Counted from the stretch's first letter, positions 25,150-34,627 are shown. The stretch is 49,228 bases of DNA from Verrucomicrobiota bacterium (GCA_027623315.1 JAQBYD010000026.1:1-49228), one strand, 5' to 3'. Numbers and translations are program-made. The notes: generated from the letters alone by a model not told the origin.

Positions 25150-25680
25150 ATGGATGTCCTTGTTGGCCCGCTCAGAATCGTCCTTCCGGGCGCCTATCTC
25201 CTGACCGTTCTGCTCTATGCGCGACTCTACCGCGCGGAGGAGGAAGCCGGGTACCTGCGGCAGGTCCGTTGGTCGCTGGGTATCACCTTGCTTCTTCACA
25301 TGGGGCTCCTGGTCGCGATCGCCGGGGCAAATCACCGCTGCCCCCTCGGGACGCAGGGCGAAGGACTCCTCTTTGCCGCATGGATACTGTGCCTGCTGCA
25401 CGTTGCGGCCGCCCGGGTGACCGGCACGCAGTCGCTGGGCTTCTTTACCATCGCGCCGGCCACGGCGGGGGTCTGCGCGGCATCGTTCATGTACGATCAG
25501 GCATTCAGCCTTCCCGAGGCCAATCAAAACTCCTACTTCGTATTCCACATCGTGGCCAGCCTGACCGGATATGTCTGCCTTTGCATGGCCGTCGTGCTTG
25601 CCTCCAGTTACATCGCCCTGCATCGGCGACGGGATCTGCCGATCAAATCCTCCAGCGGCAGGACGTCCGGTTGGCCATGA
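25150..25680 (+). pseudogene. ccsA/hemX cytochrome c assembly gene, 3' truncated
   Basis: 176 residues from ATG 25150. Five membrane segments can be read, like the N-terminal half of CcsA/HemX (system II cytochrome c maturation), the last being VFHIVASLTGYVCLCMAVVLASSYIALH. The rest of the protein, including the WxWDPKE haem-handling segment, is missing. After about residue 155 (position near 25615) the sequence is that of hemA in another frame, ending out of frame as SSSGRTSGWP. The genes lost between them are the 3' half of this one and the 5' two-thirds of hemA. Either a real deletion or an assembly error. Confidence 0.75.
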
Positions 25681-26144
25681 AGGCCCGCGCCGGGGCGCCG
25701 CTCTTCCTGATCGACATCGCCGCCCCGGCCGACATCGACCCCGGCGTGGCGTCTTTGCCCAACGTGTTCCTGTTCACCACCGACGACCTCGCCCAGGTCG
25801 TGTCCGAGAACACCGCGACGAGAGCGGCGGCGGCCACGAAGGCGGCCGTGATCATCGACGAGGAGACCGACGGCATCTCTGCCTGGTTCGACGGGTTGGA
25901 AATACGTCCCCGGATTCGTCGGCTTCGAGCGATGTATGAGGAGATCGTGGCGCTCGAGTTGGCCGCGATTCCGGGCGAGGTGTGTGACGAGGAACGCGGA
26001 CGAATGCAGCGCTTGAGCCACGCGCTCCTGAATAAGTTTTTGCATGCACCGCTGACCAGTTTGCGGAGAATCAGCGAGCAGGGCGACGGCCCCTCAGCGT
26101 GTCACTACGCCGACCTGATCTTCGGACTGTCGGAGACGGATTAG
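25620..26144 (+). pseudogene. hemA: hemA (glutamyl-tRNA reductase) 3' fragment
   Basis: In the frame of codon 25620 the sequence reads ASATGSADQILQRQDV...PLFLIDIAAPADIDPGV...LPNVFLFTTDDL..., then LLNKFLHAPLTSLRRIS, the C-terminal NADPH-domain end and dimerisation domain of glutamyl-tRNA reductase, about 174 of roughly 420 residues. The catalytic Cys and most of the NADPH site, which lie upstream in intact proteins, are absent. It joins ccsA in a different frame near 25620. Its own start would have to be the ATG at 25677 (overlapping the truncated ccsA stop), which would give a 155-residue fragment. Non-functional as enzyme. Confidence 0.78.
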
Positions 26145-26237
26145 GGACGGCTGTTACGGGGTTCGCGCCCAGACGGGGCACGGGTTACGGCTCGCGGTTT
26201 TGCTTGCAGAGCGACCGAGTATAGCGATGATGCCCGG

Positions 26238-27122
26238 ATGATGCGACTTCGAGTAGGAACACGCGGCAGCGATTTGGCCCTGTGGCAGACCCGGTGGGTG
26301 TGCGACCGCCTGAGCCGTTGTCACCCAGGATTGGAGATCGAGACGATCGTCATTAAGACGCTCGGTGATGCGGATGCCACGTCGTCGTTTGACGGCGCCT
26401 GGCCGGTCGGAGCCTTTGTCAGCGCTTTGGAGAACGCGCTCTTGGAGGAGCGGGTCGATTTCGCGGTGCACAGTTTTAAGGATCTGCAAACGGCGGAGAC
26501 CGAGGGATTGACGATCGCCGCGGTTCCGCCAAGGGAGGTCGCGCACGACGTGCTGTTGACCCGGGAGAAGGTCGATCTCGCGGGTCTCCCGGATGGTTTT
26601 CGAGTCGGGACGGGCAGCCCACGACGAAGTGCGCAATTTAGAAGGCTCAGTCGCGCTGAGATCGTCCCCGTGCGTGGAAATGTTCCGACGCGCGTTGCCA
26701 AGCTGGAGACGGGGGACCTTGACGGCGTGGTCCTGGCCGGCGCCGGCGTGCAGCGGCTCGGGATCAAAGCGCCTCATCTCATCGAATTGCCCGTAGACCA
26801 GTTTGTTCCTTCGCCGGCGCAGGGCGCCCTTGCTGTACAAGCACGCGCCGAGTCTACGGCTGCGGGCCTATTGCTGGATCTGGACGATCGGCCGACTCGT
26901 CGACGGGTCTCCGCGGAGCGCTCGCTGCTCAGGCGCATCGGCGCCGGATGCCATACGCCGGTCGGTGCCCTGGCCTCGATCGGCGGGGACGAGCTTCGGC
27001 TGCATGCTCAGCTCTTTGACCCCACGGGGTCGACGATGGTGGAAGGAATCGAGTCCGGTGCCGAACCGCGAGAACTCGGGGAACGACTGGCAGATCGCCT
27101 GGTGCGCGACCTCGGGGCCTGA
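26238..27122 (+). CDS. hemC: Porphobilinogen deaminase (hydroxymethylbilane synthase)
   Basis: 294 residues. It joins four porphobilinogens into hydroxymethylbilane, the third step after glutamyl-tRNA in haem and sirohaem synthesis. Motifs: RVGTRGSDLALWQT, KTLGD, VDFAVHSFKDL with the catalytic Asp82, RRSAQFRR, VRGNVPTRVAKL, AGAGVQRLG, PAQGALAVQAR, and the dipyrromethane cofactor Cys238 in GAGCHTPVGA. Intact and of usual length, though VHSFKDLQ departs a little from the typical VHSxKDxP. It follows the hemA fragment after about 95 bases, the normal hemA-hemC order, which supports that the fragment is a remnant of a once-intact operon. Confidence 0.95.
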   Translation: MMRLRVGTRGSDLALWQTRWVCDRLSRCHPGLEIETIVIKTLGDADATSSFDGAWPVGAFVSALENALLEERVDFAVHSFKDLQTAETEGLTIAAVPPREVAHDVLLTREKVDLAGLPDGFRVGTGSPRRSAQFRRLSRAEIVPVRGNVPTRVAKLETGDLDGVVLAGAGVQRLGIKAPHLIELPVDQFVPSPAQGALAVQARAESTAAGLLLDLDDRPTRRRVSAERSLLRRIGAGCHTPVGALASIGGDELRLHAQLFDPTGSTMVEGIESGAEPRELGERLADRLVRDLGA

Positions 27123-27460
27123 CGCCGTCGACCCAATCCCGCCGGTGACAACCTGGCTCAGGACGTGACCGATCGGGGCATAGCGGCAGGCATCCCTGCG
27201 GCTGATCATCTATGTCCGGCGCTGAAGGGGTGGGGGAATCGCCGCGGCGATGGGGGATATTGCGCCCCGTCTGCGTAGCCCTTGACGGGTCGGGCCATAG
27301 CCGGAGTCCGAAGTTAGTCGTGCGTCTGCAGCGTCCGGACCACTCAGGAAAATTCCCCGCAACGTGGGCATATTCCCCGCAGACCCGTAATAGACCGTCC
27401 TACGGGGCCCCGTCTTCTCGATCCGTGGATCTCCCCGCTGGGAGTATTCGCGTGCGGGGG
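27123..27460. other. Unassigned stretch after hemC, about 340 bp
   Basis: No gene, RNA or strong hairpin recognised. The frame of the following barrel gene is open through here from ATG 27212, but the translation (about the first 83 residues) looks random and gives no signal peptide. The short string TTCCCCGCA occurs twice. It may be the scar of a deletion that removed hemD or the 5' end of the barrel gene. Confidence 0.4.
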
Positions 27461-28962
27461 ACCGCATTATTAAGATCGCGTGTTTTTCGCGCCGATTCCA
27501 AGAACTGGTACGCATTCTGCGATAATCTCACGATTGAAGACAACGCGCGTTTCCAGATCGTTGATTTTGACAGCTCCCGATCGGATTTCGTGCCTACGCG
27601 TCTGAACGGAAAAGCGGAGCCACAGGGGCATCCGGTTTCAGCGGATGACACGGCCTATCACCAGTTCCAGAACACCTTGACGGCTGAGAAGTGGATCTCG
27701 GAACGTACGCTGGTTTCGGGTGGCTATATGTTCCTCAAGCAATCTGGTGACGCACAGTACGATATGGCTTACACCTCCGAGAACGCTCCCGGCGAGCCCG
27801 TTGCGTATAGCAGTCACGCGAAGTTCTATGCCGTAGACAGCTCGGATCTCGACCAGATCTCGCACATCGCGAGCGCGAACTCCCTGATGTTGCTGAGCGA
27901 AGACCTCGTGCTGACGGTTGGCGTTCAGGCTGAATTCACCGAGAACGAGACGTTACTGGAGGACAATTTGAGGCACGGCAATCCGCCCTCCGATCACATC
28001 GTCGAAGTGGATACGGACATCGATGCCGTCGTGCTTCGTGAGAACATCGAGGCGCGTTATCTCGGGATTGACGGGATGACGGTGTATGCCCGTGGCGATC
28101 TCGTGCAGGATCAGTATGACCTCTTCGAGCAGACGCTGGATCACCGTGGTGTGCAGGAGTTGCGGCGTGACACCGAGGCTGACATCACCCGTGCGCGCGG
28201 ACGTGTTGGCGTGACGGCGGCTCCCGCCGGTCTGAAACTCAGCGCATACTATCAGTACGAAGACCGTGACGCTGACTACACGCACAATATTGACGAAGAG
28301 GAGCGTGGCGATGAAGGTGACGGGTACTCCGGTCACATTTACGGCCTTGAGTCCGAAGGGAACGAGTTTGTCGTCAAGGCGAGCAAGCGTCTCGCAAAGG
28401 GAGCAAGCGTCTCGCAAAGGGAGCGAGCGTCGCCCTGAAATACCGCTACCAGGATCAGGAGCGTACCCAGGATTCCGCGCCGATTGCCGCAGGCATTCCG
28501 GGCGGACATGAGGACTCGTATGACTTCGAGGCCAGCACAATCAGCCTGAGTTCGACGCTGATTCCAAGCGCACGTTGCTACCTGACGACGGTTGTGTCGT
28601 ATCGCGATACGGAATCCAAAAATCCGGATCTGACCGCTGTTGACGAAGTGGCATCGAGCTATGAGGGAGACGCCTTGACAGTGCTGTCGTCAGCCAATGT
28701 GCTGTACGACGATGCGACGGCATTGAAGGTGAACTACCGTTTTGTCCGGACGGACAACACGCAGGACAACGACGATGGCCTGCCGTTGGCTTCAGATTAT
28801 GACATGCATTCCGTCATGGTTGCGGTCTCGCATCAGATCGACGAATCGCTGAGTGGCAAGCTGGCATATTCGTTCGATTTCTATCGGGACGATCACTATG
28901 CCGATGGTGTTAATGACTACGAAGTACACGGGATCTTTGCGTCCGTGACGAAAATATTCTAA
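27212..28962 (+). pseudogene. Outer-membrane beta-barrel (MtrB/PioB-like) gene, frameshifted
   Basis: From about 27480 the frame encodes a barrel-like protein with alternating aromatic/charged strands (LSAYYQYEDRDADYTHN, WISERTLVSGGYMFLKQSG, LRENIEARYLGIDGMTVYARG), resembling the MtrB/PioB family that sheathes multihaem conduits. At 28381-28420 a 20-bp tandem duplication throws the frame into a stop at 28436-28438. Removing one copy rejoins it to the frame ending at 28962 (KYRYQDQERT..., ending FASVTKIF), with the terminal Phe typical of such barrels. No signal peptide is found, so the 5' end is probably also lost. It follows the cytochrome/haem genes, fitting an outer-membrane partner. Exact family is uncertain. 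Confidence 0.7.
28381..28420 (+). repeat. 20-bp tandem duplication in the barrel gene
   Basis: GAGCAAGCGTCTCGCAAAGG occurs twice in exact tandem, at 28381-28400 and 28401-28420, followed by a partial third copy (GAGCGAGCGT). Twenty is not a multiple of three, so it breaks the frame. Deleting one unit restores an uninterrupted frame to 28962. Confidence 0.9.
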
Positions 28963-28981
28963 GACCACGCCGTCTTGGGCT

Positions 28982-29023
28982 GAGCCCGGCAGGTCCGTCA
29001 GGATCGGCCGGGCTCTTTTTTTT
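28982..29023 (+). terminator. Rho-independent terminator
   Basis: GAGCCCGGC (28982-28990) pairs exactly with GCCGGGCTC (29007-29015), followed at once by eight T residues. It lies 20 bases after the barrel gene and would close the operon on the plus strand. Confidence 0.85.
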
Positions 29024-29055
29024 GGTTCTTCCGGGGTTCCTCCTACGCGTCCCGA

Positions 29056-30984
29056 CTACGCCCCCTTCACGAAGACAGTCATCTCGCCCGGCGTCCGGTT
29101 GGCCCACAGGAAGTAGGGGATGGCCTTGATCGGACGTTTCACCATCTTGCTCTGTCGCGGCGCATACAGCGTGTCGCGCCAGGCGATCGTGTCCTCGGCG
29201 TGCGCCGTGGCCGAAATGCAGGGCACGCCGCCCAGGGAGGCCGGTCCTTTGACCATACGGAAGACGGCATGCTTCGGTAGAAAGACGTTGGCGAGATCTG
29301 CGCCATTGTCCGCTTCCTCCAGGCAGTACACGACAGGACCTCGCTGCAGCGCCACCTGTCCTGTTACCTGGCGCGCTTTTGGGTGCACGGCAATCTGCTC
29401 AACAGACATGGGAAGTTCAAGCCGGACCTTGTCAGCGCGACGCCATTCGCGTTTGAGCATGAGAAAGCCTTTTCGCAGGGGCGCATCCACCCTTTTGCCG
29501 TTGACGCGCAGGGCTGCGCCCCGACACCAGGCGGGGACACGCAAGGCAAGCGTCCAGGTCCGTGTCACCTCGGCGTCTACAACGATCTCCACGATGCCGT
29601 CCCACGGATAGTCCGTCTTCTGGGTCAACGTGATCTCCGTCCCGCCAAGGTTGAGAGTGGCTCGGGCATCAGCGTACAACCCCACGAACAGGGACTTGCC
29701 TCTGACGGCGTAGAGATAGCCGGGGAACTGGGCAATCATCCGCGCCAGATTGGTGGGGCAGCACGCACAGCCGAACCACGGAACGCGGCGGTAGTGATAC
29801 TCTCCCTGGTGGTAGACCCCGTTCCCGTCAAAGCCGGGGTGCACGGCGAGGGGATTACCATAGTAAAAGTGGGTGCCCTTGCGATCGACGCCGCTGATCG
29901 TGCCGTTGTAGAGCGCCTTTTCCATGACGTCCAGGTACGCACCGTCGCACGTCGCGAGAAATAGGCGGTGAGCCCAGAAGACCAGGGCAACCGCCGCGCA
30001 GGTTTCAAGGTAGGCTCCCTCTGTCGGTAAGTCATAGTCTGACGTCATTCCCTCGTTTTGGGCGCGAGGGCCCACACCACCGGTGATAGCCATGCGTTTG
30101 GTCGCCAGGTTCTTCCAAAGCACCTTGCAGGCGCTGAGCAGATCCTTATCGCCGGTTTGGGCAGCCACATCCGCCATGCCGCTGTACAGATAGAGAGCGC
30201 GGACGGCGTGACCGACGATCTCCTTCTGCTCCCGAACGGGCAAGTGACTCTGGTTGTCTTCATGCGTGCCGAAATGGAATCCCTTAGGAGCTTCACCACG
30301 CTTTTCGGCCTCGAGATCGAAGTAACGCGGCTTGCCGCGTCCCGTTCGTCCTCGTTCATCAACAAAGAAGGACGCGAGCTTGAGGTAACGCTTCTCACCC
30401 GTGGCTTCGTACATCTTAACGAGACCCAGCTCGATCTCCTCGTGGCCCGGGTACCCCTTGAGCTGTCCCTTGCACGGACCGAAGACGCTGTCGATATGGT
30501 CCGCGTAGCGAATCATCACCTCGAGAAAGGCGCGTTTGCCCGTTGCCTGCCAGTAAGCGACCGCGGCCTCCATCAGGTGGCCGGCACAGTACAGCTCATG
30601 GTTGTCGCGCAGGTTCGTCCATCGCTCCTTGATCCGGTACTTCTGATAGTGGCTGTTGAGATAGCCGTCGGGTGCCTGGCATATCGACATGTCCCGGATG
30701 ACCCCGTCGACCTTGCGCTCCAGCTTGGGGTCGGGATGGGTGGCGAGGCTGTAGGCGGCGGCCTCAATCCACTTGGCGACGTCGCTGTCCCAGAAGATGT
30801 GAATCTCGCCGCAGCCCGTGCGTTCTTTCTGTTTGAAGGCATCCAGGCGCCCGGTCTTCAGGCACTGTTCGTACTGGATGGGAAGGGTCTGTTCACGGTT
30901 CGTCTCCATCAGCCCCTTCCACAGACCGCCCGTCAGCGTAACCGAGGTGAAAGGTACTTTCTGGAGGAACCGTTCTGCGGTCAT
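29056..30984 (-). CDS. GH127 beta-L-arabinofuranosidase (DUF1680)
   Basis: 642 residues without a signal peptide. It should release beta-L-arabinofuranose from glycans or glycoproteins. It matches HypBA1-like enzymes: DRAVW-type (alpha/alpha)6 barrel, the acid/base Glu at 311 (NEGMTSDYDLP), zinc ligands Glu327 and Cys329 (AYLETCA), and Cys408/Cys409 (WFGCACCPTN). The C-terminal beta-sandwich follows from about residue 440 (LGGTEITLTQKTDYPWDG). Size is that of the family. It overlaps a short upstream frame by four bases and is in the same orientation as the large secreted protein behind it, so plant or mucin polysaccharide breakdown is a plausible context. Confidence 0.93.
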   Translation of the reverse strand: MTAERFLQKVPFTSVTLTGGLWKGLMETNREQTLPIQYEQCLKTGRLDAFKQKERTGCGEIHIFWDSDVAKWIEAAAYSLATHPDPKLERKVDGVIRDMSICQAPDGYLNSHYQKYRIKERWTNLRDNHELYCAGHLMEAAVAYWQATGKRAFLEVMIRYADHIDSVFGPCKGQLKGYPGHEEIELGLVKMYEATGEKRYLKLASFFVDERGRTGRGKPRYFDLEAEKRGEAPKGFHFGTHEDNQSHLPVREQKEIVGHAVRALYLYSGMADVAAQTGDKDLLSACKVLWKNLATKRMAITGGVGPRAQNEGMTSDYDLPTEGAYLETCAAVALVFWAHRLFLATCDGAYLDVMEKALYNGTISGVDRKGTHFYYGNPLAVHPGFDGNGVYHQGEYHYRRVPWFGCACCPTNLARMIAQFPGYLYAVRGKSLFVGLYADARATLNLGGTEITLTQKTDYPWDGIVEIVVDAEVTRTWTLALRVPAWCRGAALRVNGKRVDAPLRKGFLMLKREWRRADKVRLELPMSVEQIAVHPKARQVTGQVALQRGPVVYCLEEADNGADLANVFLPKHAVFRMVKGPASLGGVPCISATAHAEDTIAWRDTLYAPRQSKMVKRPIKAIPYFLWANRTPGEMTVFVKGA

Positions 30985-31220
30985 CGGCTTCTCTCTTCGA
31001 TGATCCGGGCTTCGCCGCCGGCCAGGCAGATGCTCTCCAGGCGCAGCTCCTGCTCTTCGCCCTGCGGGCGAGGGACATGTTCGCCGTCAATAAAGGCTTT
31101 GAACTGACCCGACTTGAGAGTCTCTTCGCCGAAGAAGGCCACGGTTAGCCGCTCACCCGCCCGTGCCGCGGCGTCGAATGCCGCGAACGAGGTCGCGGCA
31201 AGAGGACATTCGATGTTCAC
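30981..31220 (-). CDS. Small unrecognised protein coupled to GH127
   Basis: 79 residues from GTG 31220, with AAAGGA about nine bases upstream. Its stop overlaps the GH127 start (ATGA), and the gene before it ends only 24 bases away, so it sits in one transcription unit. The translation has a beta-rich pattern (GERLTVAFFGEETLKSGQFKAFIDGEH... ELRLESICLAGGEARI). I do not recognise a family. It could be the end of a larger accessory-domain gene whose 5' part was lost, or a true small protein. Confidence 0.5.
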   Translation of the reverse strand: MNIECPLAATSFAAFDAAARAGERLTVAFFGEETLKSGQFKAFIDGEHVPRPQGEEQELRLESICLAGGEARIIEERSR

Positions 31221-31244
31221 CTGTTTGAGTCCTTTTGGGGAAAC

Positions 31245-34200
31245 TCACTTCTGTTTCCACCGCACCTTGGTCCGCAGGCCGGTGTCTTCGAATTGCATGC
31301 TGACGCTAAGATTGTCGATATCCTTGAGGGCGCCGAGCGTGGGATTGTCCTTGGCGTAGGGGGGTGAACTTTGGCGCCGCACCGTGCCGAACGCGGTGCT
31401 GCTTAAGCTGTATCCATCCCAATTCCAACGACCCGGGCCGGGATGCACGGGATAGAAGCCGAAGAGCCCCTGGTGCACCTGTTCAACATTGCCGGCTGTC
31501 GCCACACCGCTCAACAGCAGCGGGTAGATCTGTCCCATGCTGTCGGCGGCAGAGGCGCGTGCGCCGTCCGCTGCCGCCGCGTGCAGGCCCGCCAGCTGCA
31601 TCACACAGGCCCCCGGATGAGCGTCGACGCGCGCCGCGTTGAGCGTGGATTCCTCCACCTTCTCGATTCGATCAAGGCTGGACCAGGGGATGTTGCGCAC
31701 CAGGACATAGGAGCCATCCACCTGCATGCCGTAGCGCAACTTGATGATGTTCTCGAGATCCAGCGTGAAGATCCACTCGTCGCGTCCGTTGATCTCGTGC
31801 AGATCGACCCCGAACCAACCACTGCGCCGCCGACTGTACGCCGTCGTGGACGCGGCTTCGCGCAGGTAGCGTGTCGTCTTGGCCGGGTCCTGCGTCTCGA
31901 TGGCCATCGTGCACGGCCGCGTTAATACGGTGAGCGCCAGCGGGATCATGAACATTTCACTATTCCGCATGGACATCGATCCGCCGAACGCGCCGAAGAA
32001 CTCGCCGCTACCGAGCGCGATGACCGGGTCGGCGTCATGAATCGCCAGGTGGAATCCCGGACCCAGGTCATCCAGGACCGCCGGGTTGATATGCGCGTAG
32101 CGTTCGAATAGCTCGTAAAACCCCTTGCTGATCTCGATCCATGCCGATTCCTTCAGATTCAGCGACAGCTTCAGGAGCGGTGGCGGAGAAATGATCGGTG
32201 TCTTAAGCGGCCGGTTATCCTCCCGGGTATGCAGGATCTCGCGCAGCTGGTTGTAGATCGAGTTATCGATCAGCGGCAGGATGAACGTCGTCAGTTCCAG
32301 CGAGTGATCCTCCGTGTCGTCCAGCCGGATCGCTATCGGATCGAAGAATTGGCGCCAGAAGCGTGAGTAGTTTTCGACGTACGCCTTGTAGAGTTGCGCT
32401 TCCTGCGTGCTCACCATGTTGACCGGCAATTCGGCGAATGTCGCCATTCCGGCCAGGGTTCCATGCTCGGCGGAATGCACGGCAAGATCCTCCGCGACGC
32501 GGTAACCACGGTCTCCCAATCGCTCCGGGATGTATTTCTCGCTGATCAGCTTCTCGACGCTGGGCGCGCGCAACCCGTCCAGCCGCGCCAGCAGGGCCGC
32601 GGCCGTGATGACTTCCATCTCCGATCGGGCGGTGACGCGCCGCAACTGCGCAAGCTTCACCTGCGGTCCGACCAGGCGCCGCACAAAGGCGTCGGAGAGA
32701 TAGGCGTAAATGCGCGTGTCCGCGGTCACGGGGAGCTGTGTCAACATGTAGCGAAACTCCGCGCTACGACCCATGCTGCCCGCACCGGACGCGGCGCGCA
32801 GCGCAAGCATCGCATCCACCGTCTGGCGGTCGGTGCTGACGAAGAGCAGGTCGCCGCGCATTGACCAGAATACGGACGGACCGCCTTTCGTCCTGCGCTC
32901 CACGATCTCGTCACCGGATATACCGGTGACGCCGATCAACTTGAGCAAACCCTCGATCAGCGCCGGCTGTGCAAGGCGCGAGACCACGCTGACGTCCGTG
33001 CCGTCGATAAAGAACAGGTCGGGCGTGAGGATCGCCATTTCCTGCACCGCGCCGGACTTCAGCAGGTTCTGCAACCAGGTCTTGTTCATTCCCAACCGCG
33101 CGAGGTATCGCTTGGGCAGGTCATACTTGATGCTGTTCGCCGCCACGACGGAGCCAAGCTGCGATAGGAAATCTGCGCCGTCATCCAGCAGCGGGAGGAT
33201 GGCGGCAGGCTTGGCGACATAGAGCAGGAACTGATCCGTCGGAACGACGTCGGCCAGCTCGAGCCGCCCTCCGGCCTGGCCGCCGAGCATGTCTTCGTAG
33301 GGGTGCGACTTGACGGATACGCCTTGCAGATTCGTGATGGCGATCGTGCGATCAGCGGCTTCCGCCGCGGCACCACGGAGGGACTGCATCTGCAAGGTCT
33401 CGCGCACGGCGGCGCGGCCGCCCAGGAGAGCGAATGCCGATGTCGTCTCGCCGCCACGGCGTCTCCCTCGACGACCCCGCATCTCAGGCGACGCCCTGTC
33501 GTGGCCTACCCAGGAATCGATCACGAGGCCCGATGAACGCGCGGCATACGGCATCCATGCAAATGCGCGGGCGCGCTGCAGATCGTTTGTGACGTCGGAT
33601 GATACGGGTGCGTCGGAGATGGCCCATGGAACGGCGCGGATCTCGCCGGAAAGGGTATTGGTCAGCGTGACGACGAGCGGCTCCCCGTTGCCGGTCTTGC
33701 GCACGGCAACCAGCGTATGCGACTTACCGCTGGTCCCCGGTGAGTCCGCCGCTGCAGACGACATCACGGGGCGAATCTCGAGCGCGTATTGCTTCACCAC
33801 GGCCGCGTCAATATCCACGCGCTCGGAGCTGCCATCGGTGTAGGACACCCAGTGTTTGCCGTCATCTACAAAGGGCGTCAATTCGACCGCCAGCAGCTTG
33901 CGGTCTTTGCGCTGTACGCGATTCGTTCGCGGTCCGGAGAACGCAAACTGAACGTCCGGAAGGAGGAAGCTGTAGGGCGGCGCGACGTCAATGCCCTGGA
34001 GCCCGGTCCAGGGCGAGCGGATGACCTGCGCGATGCGTGACTTGAGCCGCTCGTCGTCGATCTTGTCCAGCGATGCGGGTCCTCGCCCCGCATGTTTGAG
34101 CGCGTACTCCCGGCACAACCACGTCAGTTGCGAAACGCTGCTCTGGCCGCGTTGAATGTTTCGCTCGCGCATGACGGAGCGCATGCGTCTGCCTTGCGGT

Positions 34201-34424
34201 AATACAGCCTCCCCGAAGGGCATCACGAGATAGAGACGTTCGGCACCGGTCCCGGACACGCCCGCGACATCCCAGAAGATGTCGCCGCCGAGGTCGATGT
34301 CACATCGGTAGAAATCATAATCCGATCCGTCGGGGTGAATCATCGCGGTATCGACCGGGCCCGGCGCGGCGTGCGATACCGTCGCTGCCATGCATAAGAA
34401 GAGTGTCATCCATCGTGGTTTCAT
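31245..34424 (-). CDS. Large secreted protein of unknown function
   Basis: 1059 residues, ATG 34424 with AGGA seven bases upstream. Residues 1-19 form a signal peptide (MTLFLCMAATVSHAAPG). No enzyme motif is recognised. The middle part holds alternating hydrophobic strands and helices (for example VVPTDQFLLYVAKPAAILPLLDDGADFLSQLG and YLARLGMNKTWLQNLLKSG), and a KTTRYLREAA block lies near residue 850. The general style, a long protein comparing object-like values (DADPVIALGSGEFFGAFGG), resembles DUF3352-type proteins of PVC bacteria, but I cannot confirm this. It precedes the small frame and GH127 in the same orientation. Probably periplasmic or secreted. Confidence 0.6.
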   Translation of the reverse strand: MKPRWMTLFLCMAATVSHAAPGPVDTAMIHPDGSDYDFYRCDIDLGGDIFWDVAGVSGTGAERLYLVMPFGEAVLPQGRRMRSVMRERNIQRGQSSVSQLTWLCREYALKHAGRGPASLDKIDDERLKSRIAQVIRSPWTGLQGIDVAPPYSFLLPDVQFAFSGPRTNRVQRKDRKLLAVELTPFVDDGKHWVSYTDGSSERVDIDAAVVKQYALEIRPVMSSAAADSPGTSGKSHTLVAVRKTGNGEPLVVTLTNTLSGEIRAVPWAISDAPVSSDVTNDLQRARAFAWMPYAARSSGLVIDSWVGHDRASPEMRGRRGRRRGGETTSAFALLGGRAAVRETLQMQSLRGAAAEAADRTIAITNLQGVSVKSHPYEDMLGGQAGGRLELADVVPTDQFLLYVAKPAAILPLLDDGADFLSQLGSVVAANSIKYDLPKRYLARLGMNKTWLQNLLKSGAVQEMAILTPDLFFIDGTDVSVVSRLAQPALIEGLLKLIGVTGISGDEIVERRTKGGPSVFWSMRGDLLFVSTDRQTVDAMLALRAASGAGSMGRSAEFRYMLTQLPVTADTRIYAYLSDAFVRRLVGPQVKLAQLRRVTARSEMEVITAAALLARLDGLRAPSVEKLISEKYIPERLGDRGYRVAEDLAVHSAEHGTLAGMATFAELPVNMVSTQEAQLYKAYVENYSRFWRQFFDPIAIRLDDTEDHSLELTTFILPLIDNSIYNQLREILHTREDNRPLKTPIISPPPLLKLSLNLKESAWIEISKGFYELFERYAHINPAVLDDLGPGFHLAIHDADPVIALGSGEFFGAFGGSMSMRNSEMFMIPLALTVLTRPCTMAIETQDPAKTTRYLREAASTTAYSRRRSGWFGVDLHEINGRDEWIFTLDLENIIKLRYGMQVDGSYVLVRNIPWSSLDRIEKVEESTLNAARVDAHPGACVMQLAGLHAAAADGARASAADSMGQIYPLLLSGVATAGNVEQVHQGLFGFYPVHPGPGRWNWDGYSLSSTAFGTVRRQSSPPYAKDNPTLGALKDIDNLSVSMQFEDTGLRTKVRWKQK

Positions 34425-34550
34425 ACTGCGTTCCTCGTGTTAGTGATTTCCGCCAGAACCGCGAGGGCACCGGTCTCTAGTGCGCCCGGCGCGCCTGACA
34501 AAGAGAGTGGCGCGAGAGGGCGTTACGATCAACGATTTTCGGAGGATGGT

Positions 34551-34627
34551 GGTAGCGGGAGAGGGACTCGAACCCCCGACCCGCGGATTATGATTCCGCT
34601 GCTCTAACCAACTGAGCTATCCCGCCG
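34551..34627 (-). tRNA. tRNA with CAT anticodon (Met, or Ile with lysidine)
   Basis: The minus strand folds as a complete cloverleaf. The acceptor GGCGGGA pairs with TCCCGCT (one G-T pair), followed by A and an encoded CCA. The D arm is TAGCTCAGTTGG. The anticodon stem GCGGA/TCCGC has loop ATCATAA (anticodon CAT). The T arm is GGGGTTCGAGTCCCT. It lacks the three G-C pairs and the unpaired first base of initiator tRNA, so it is elongator Met or the Ile-AUA decoder. Confidence 0.94.

Noticed and set aside
30058-31107. Open frame of about 350 codons on the plus strand
   Set aside because: Antisense to GH127, with no recognisable domain or ribosome site.
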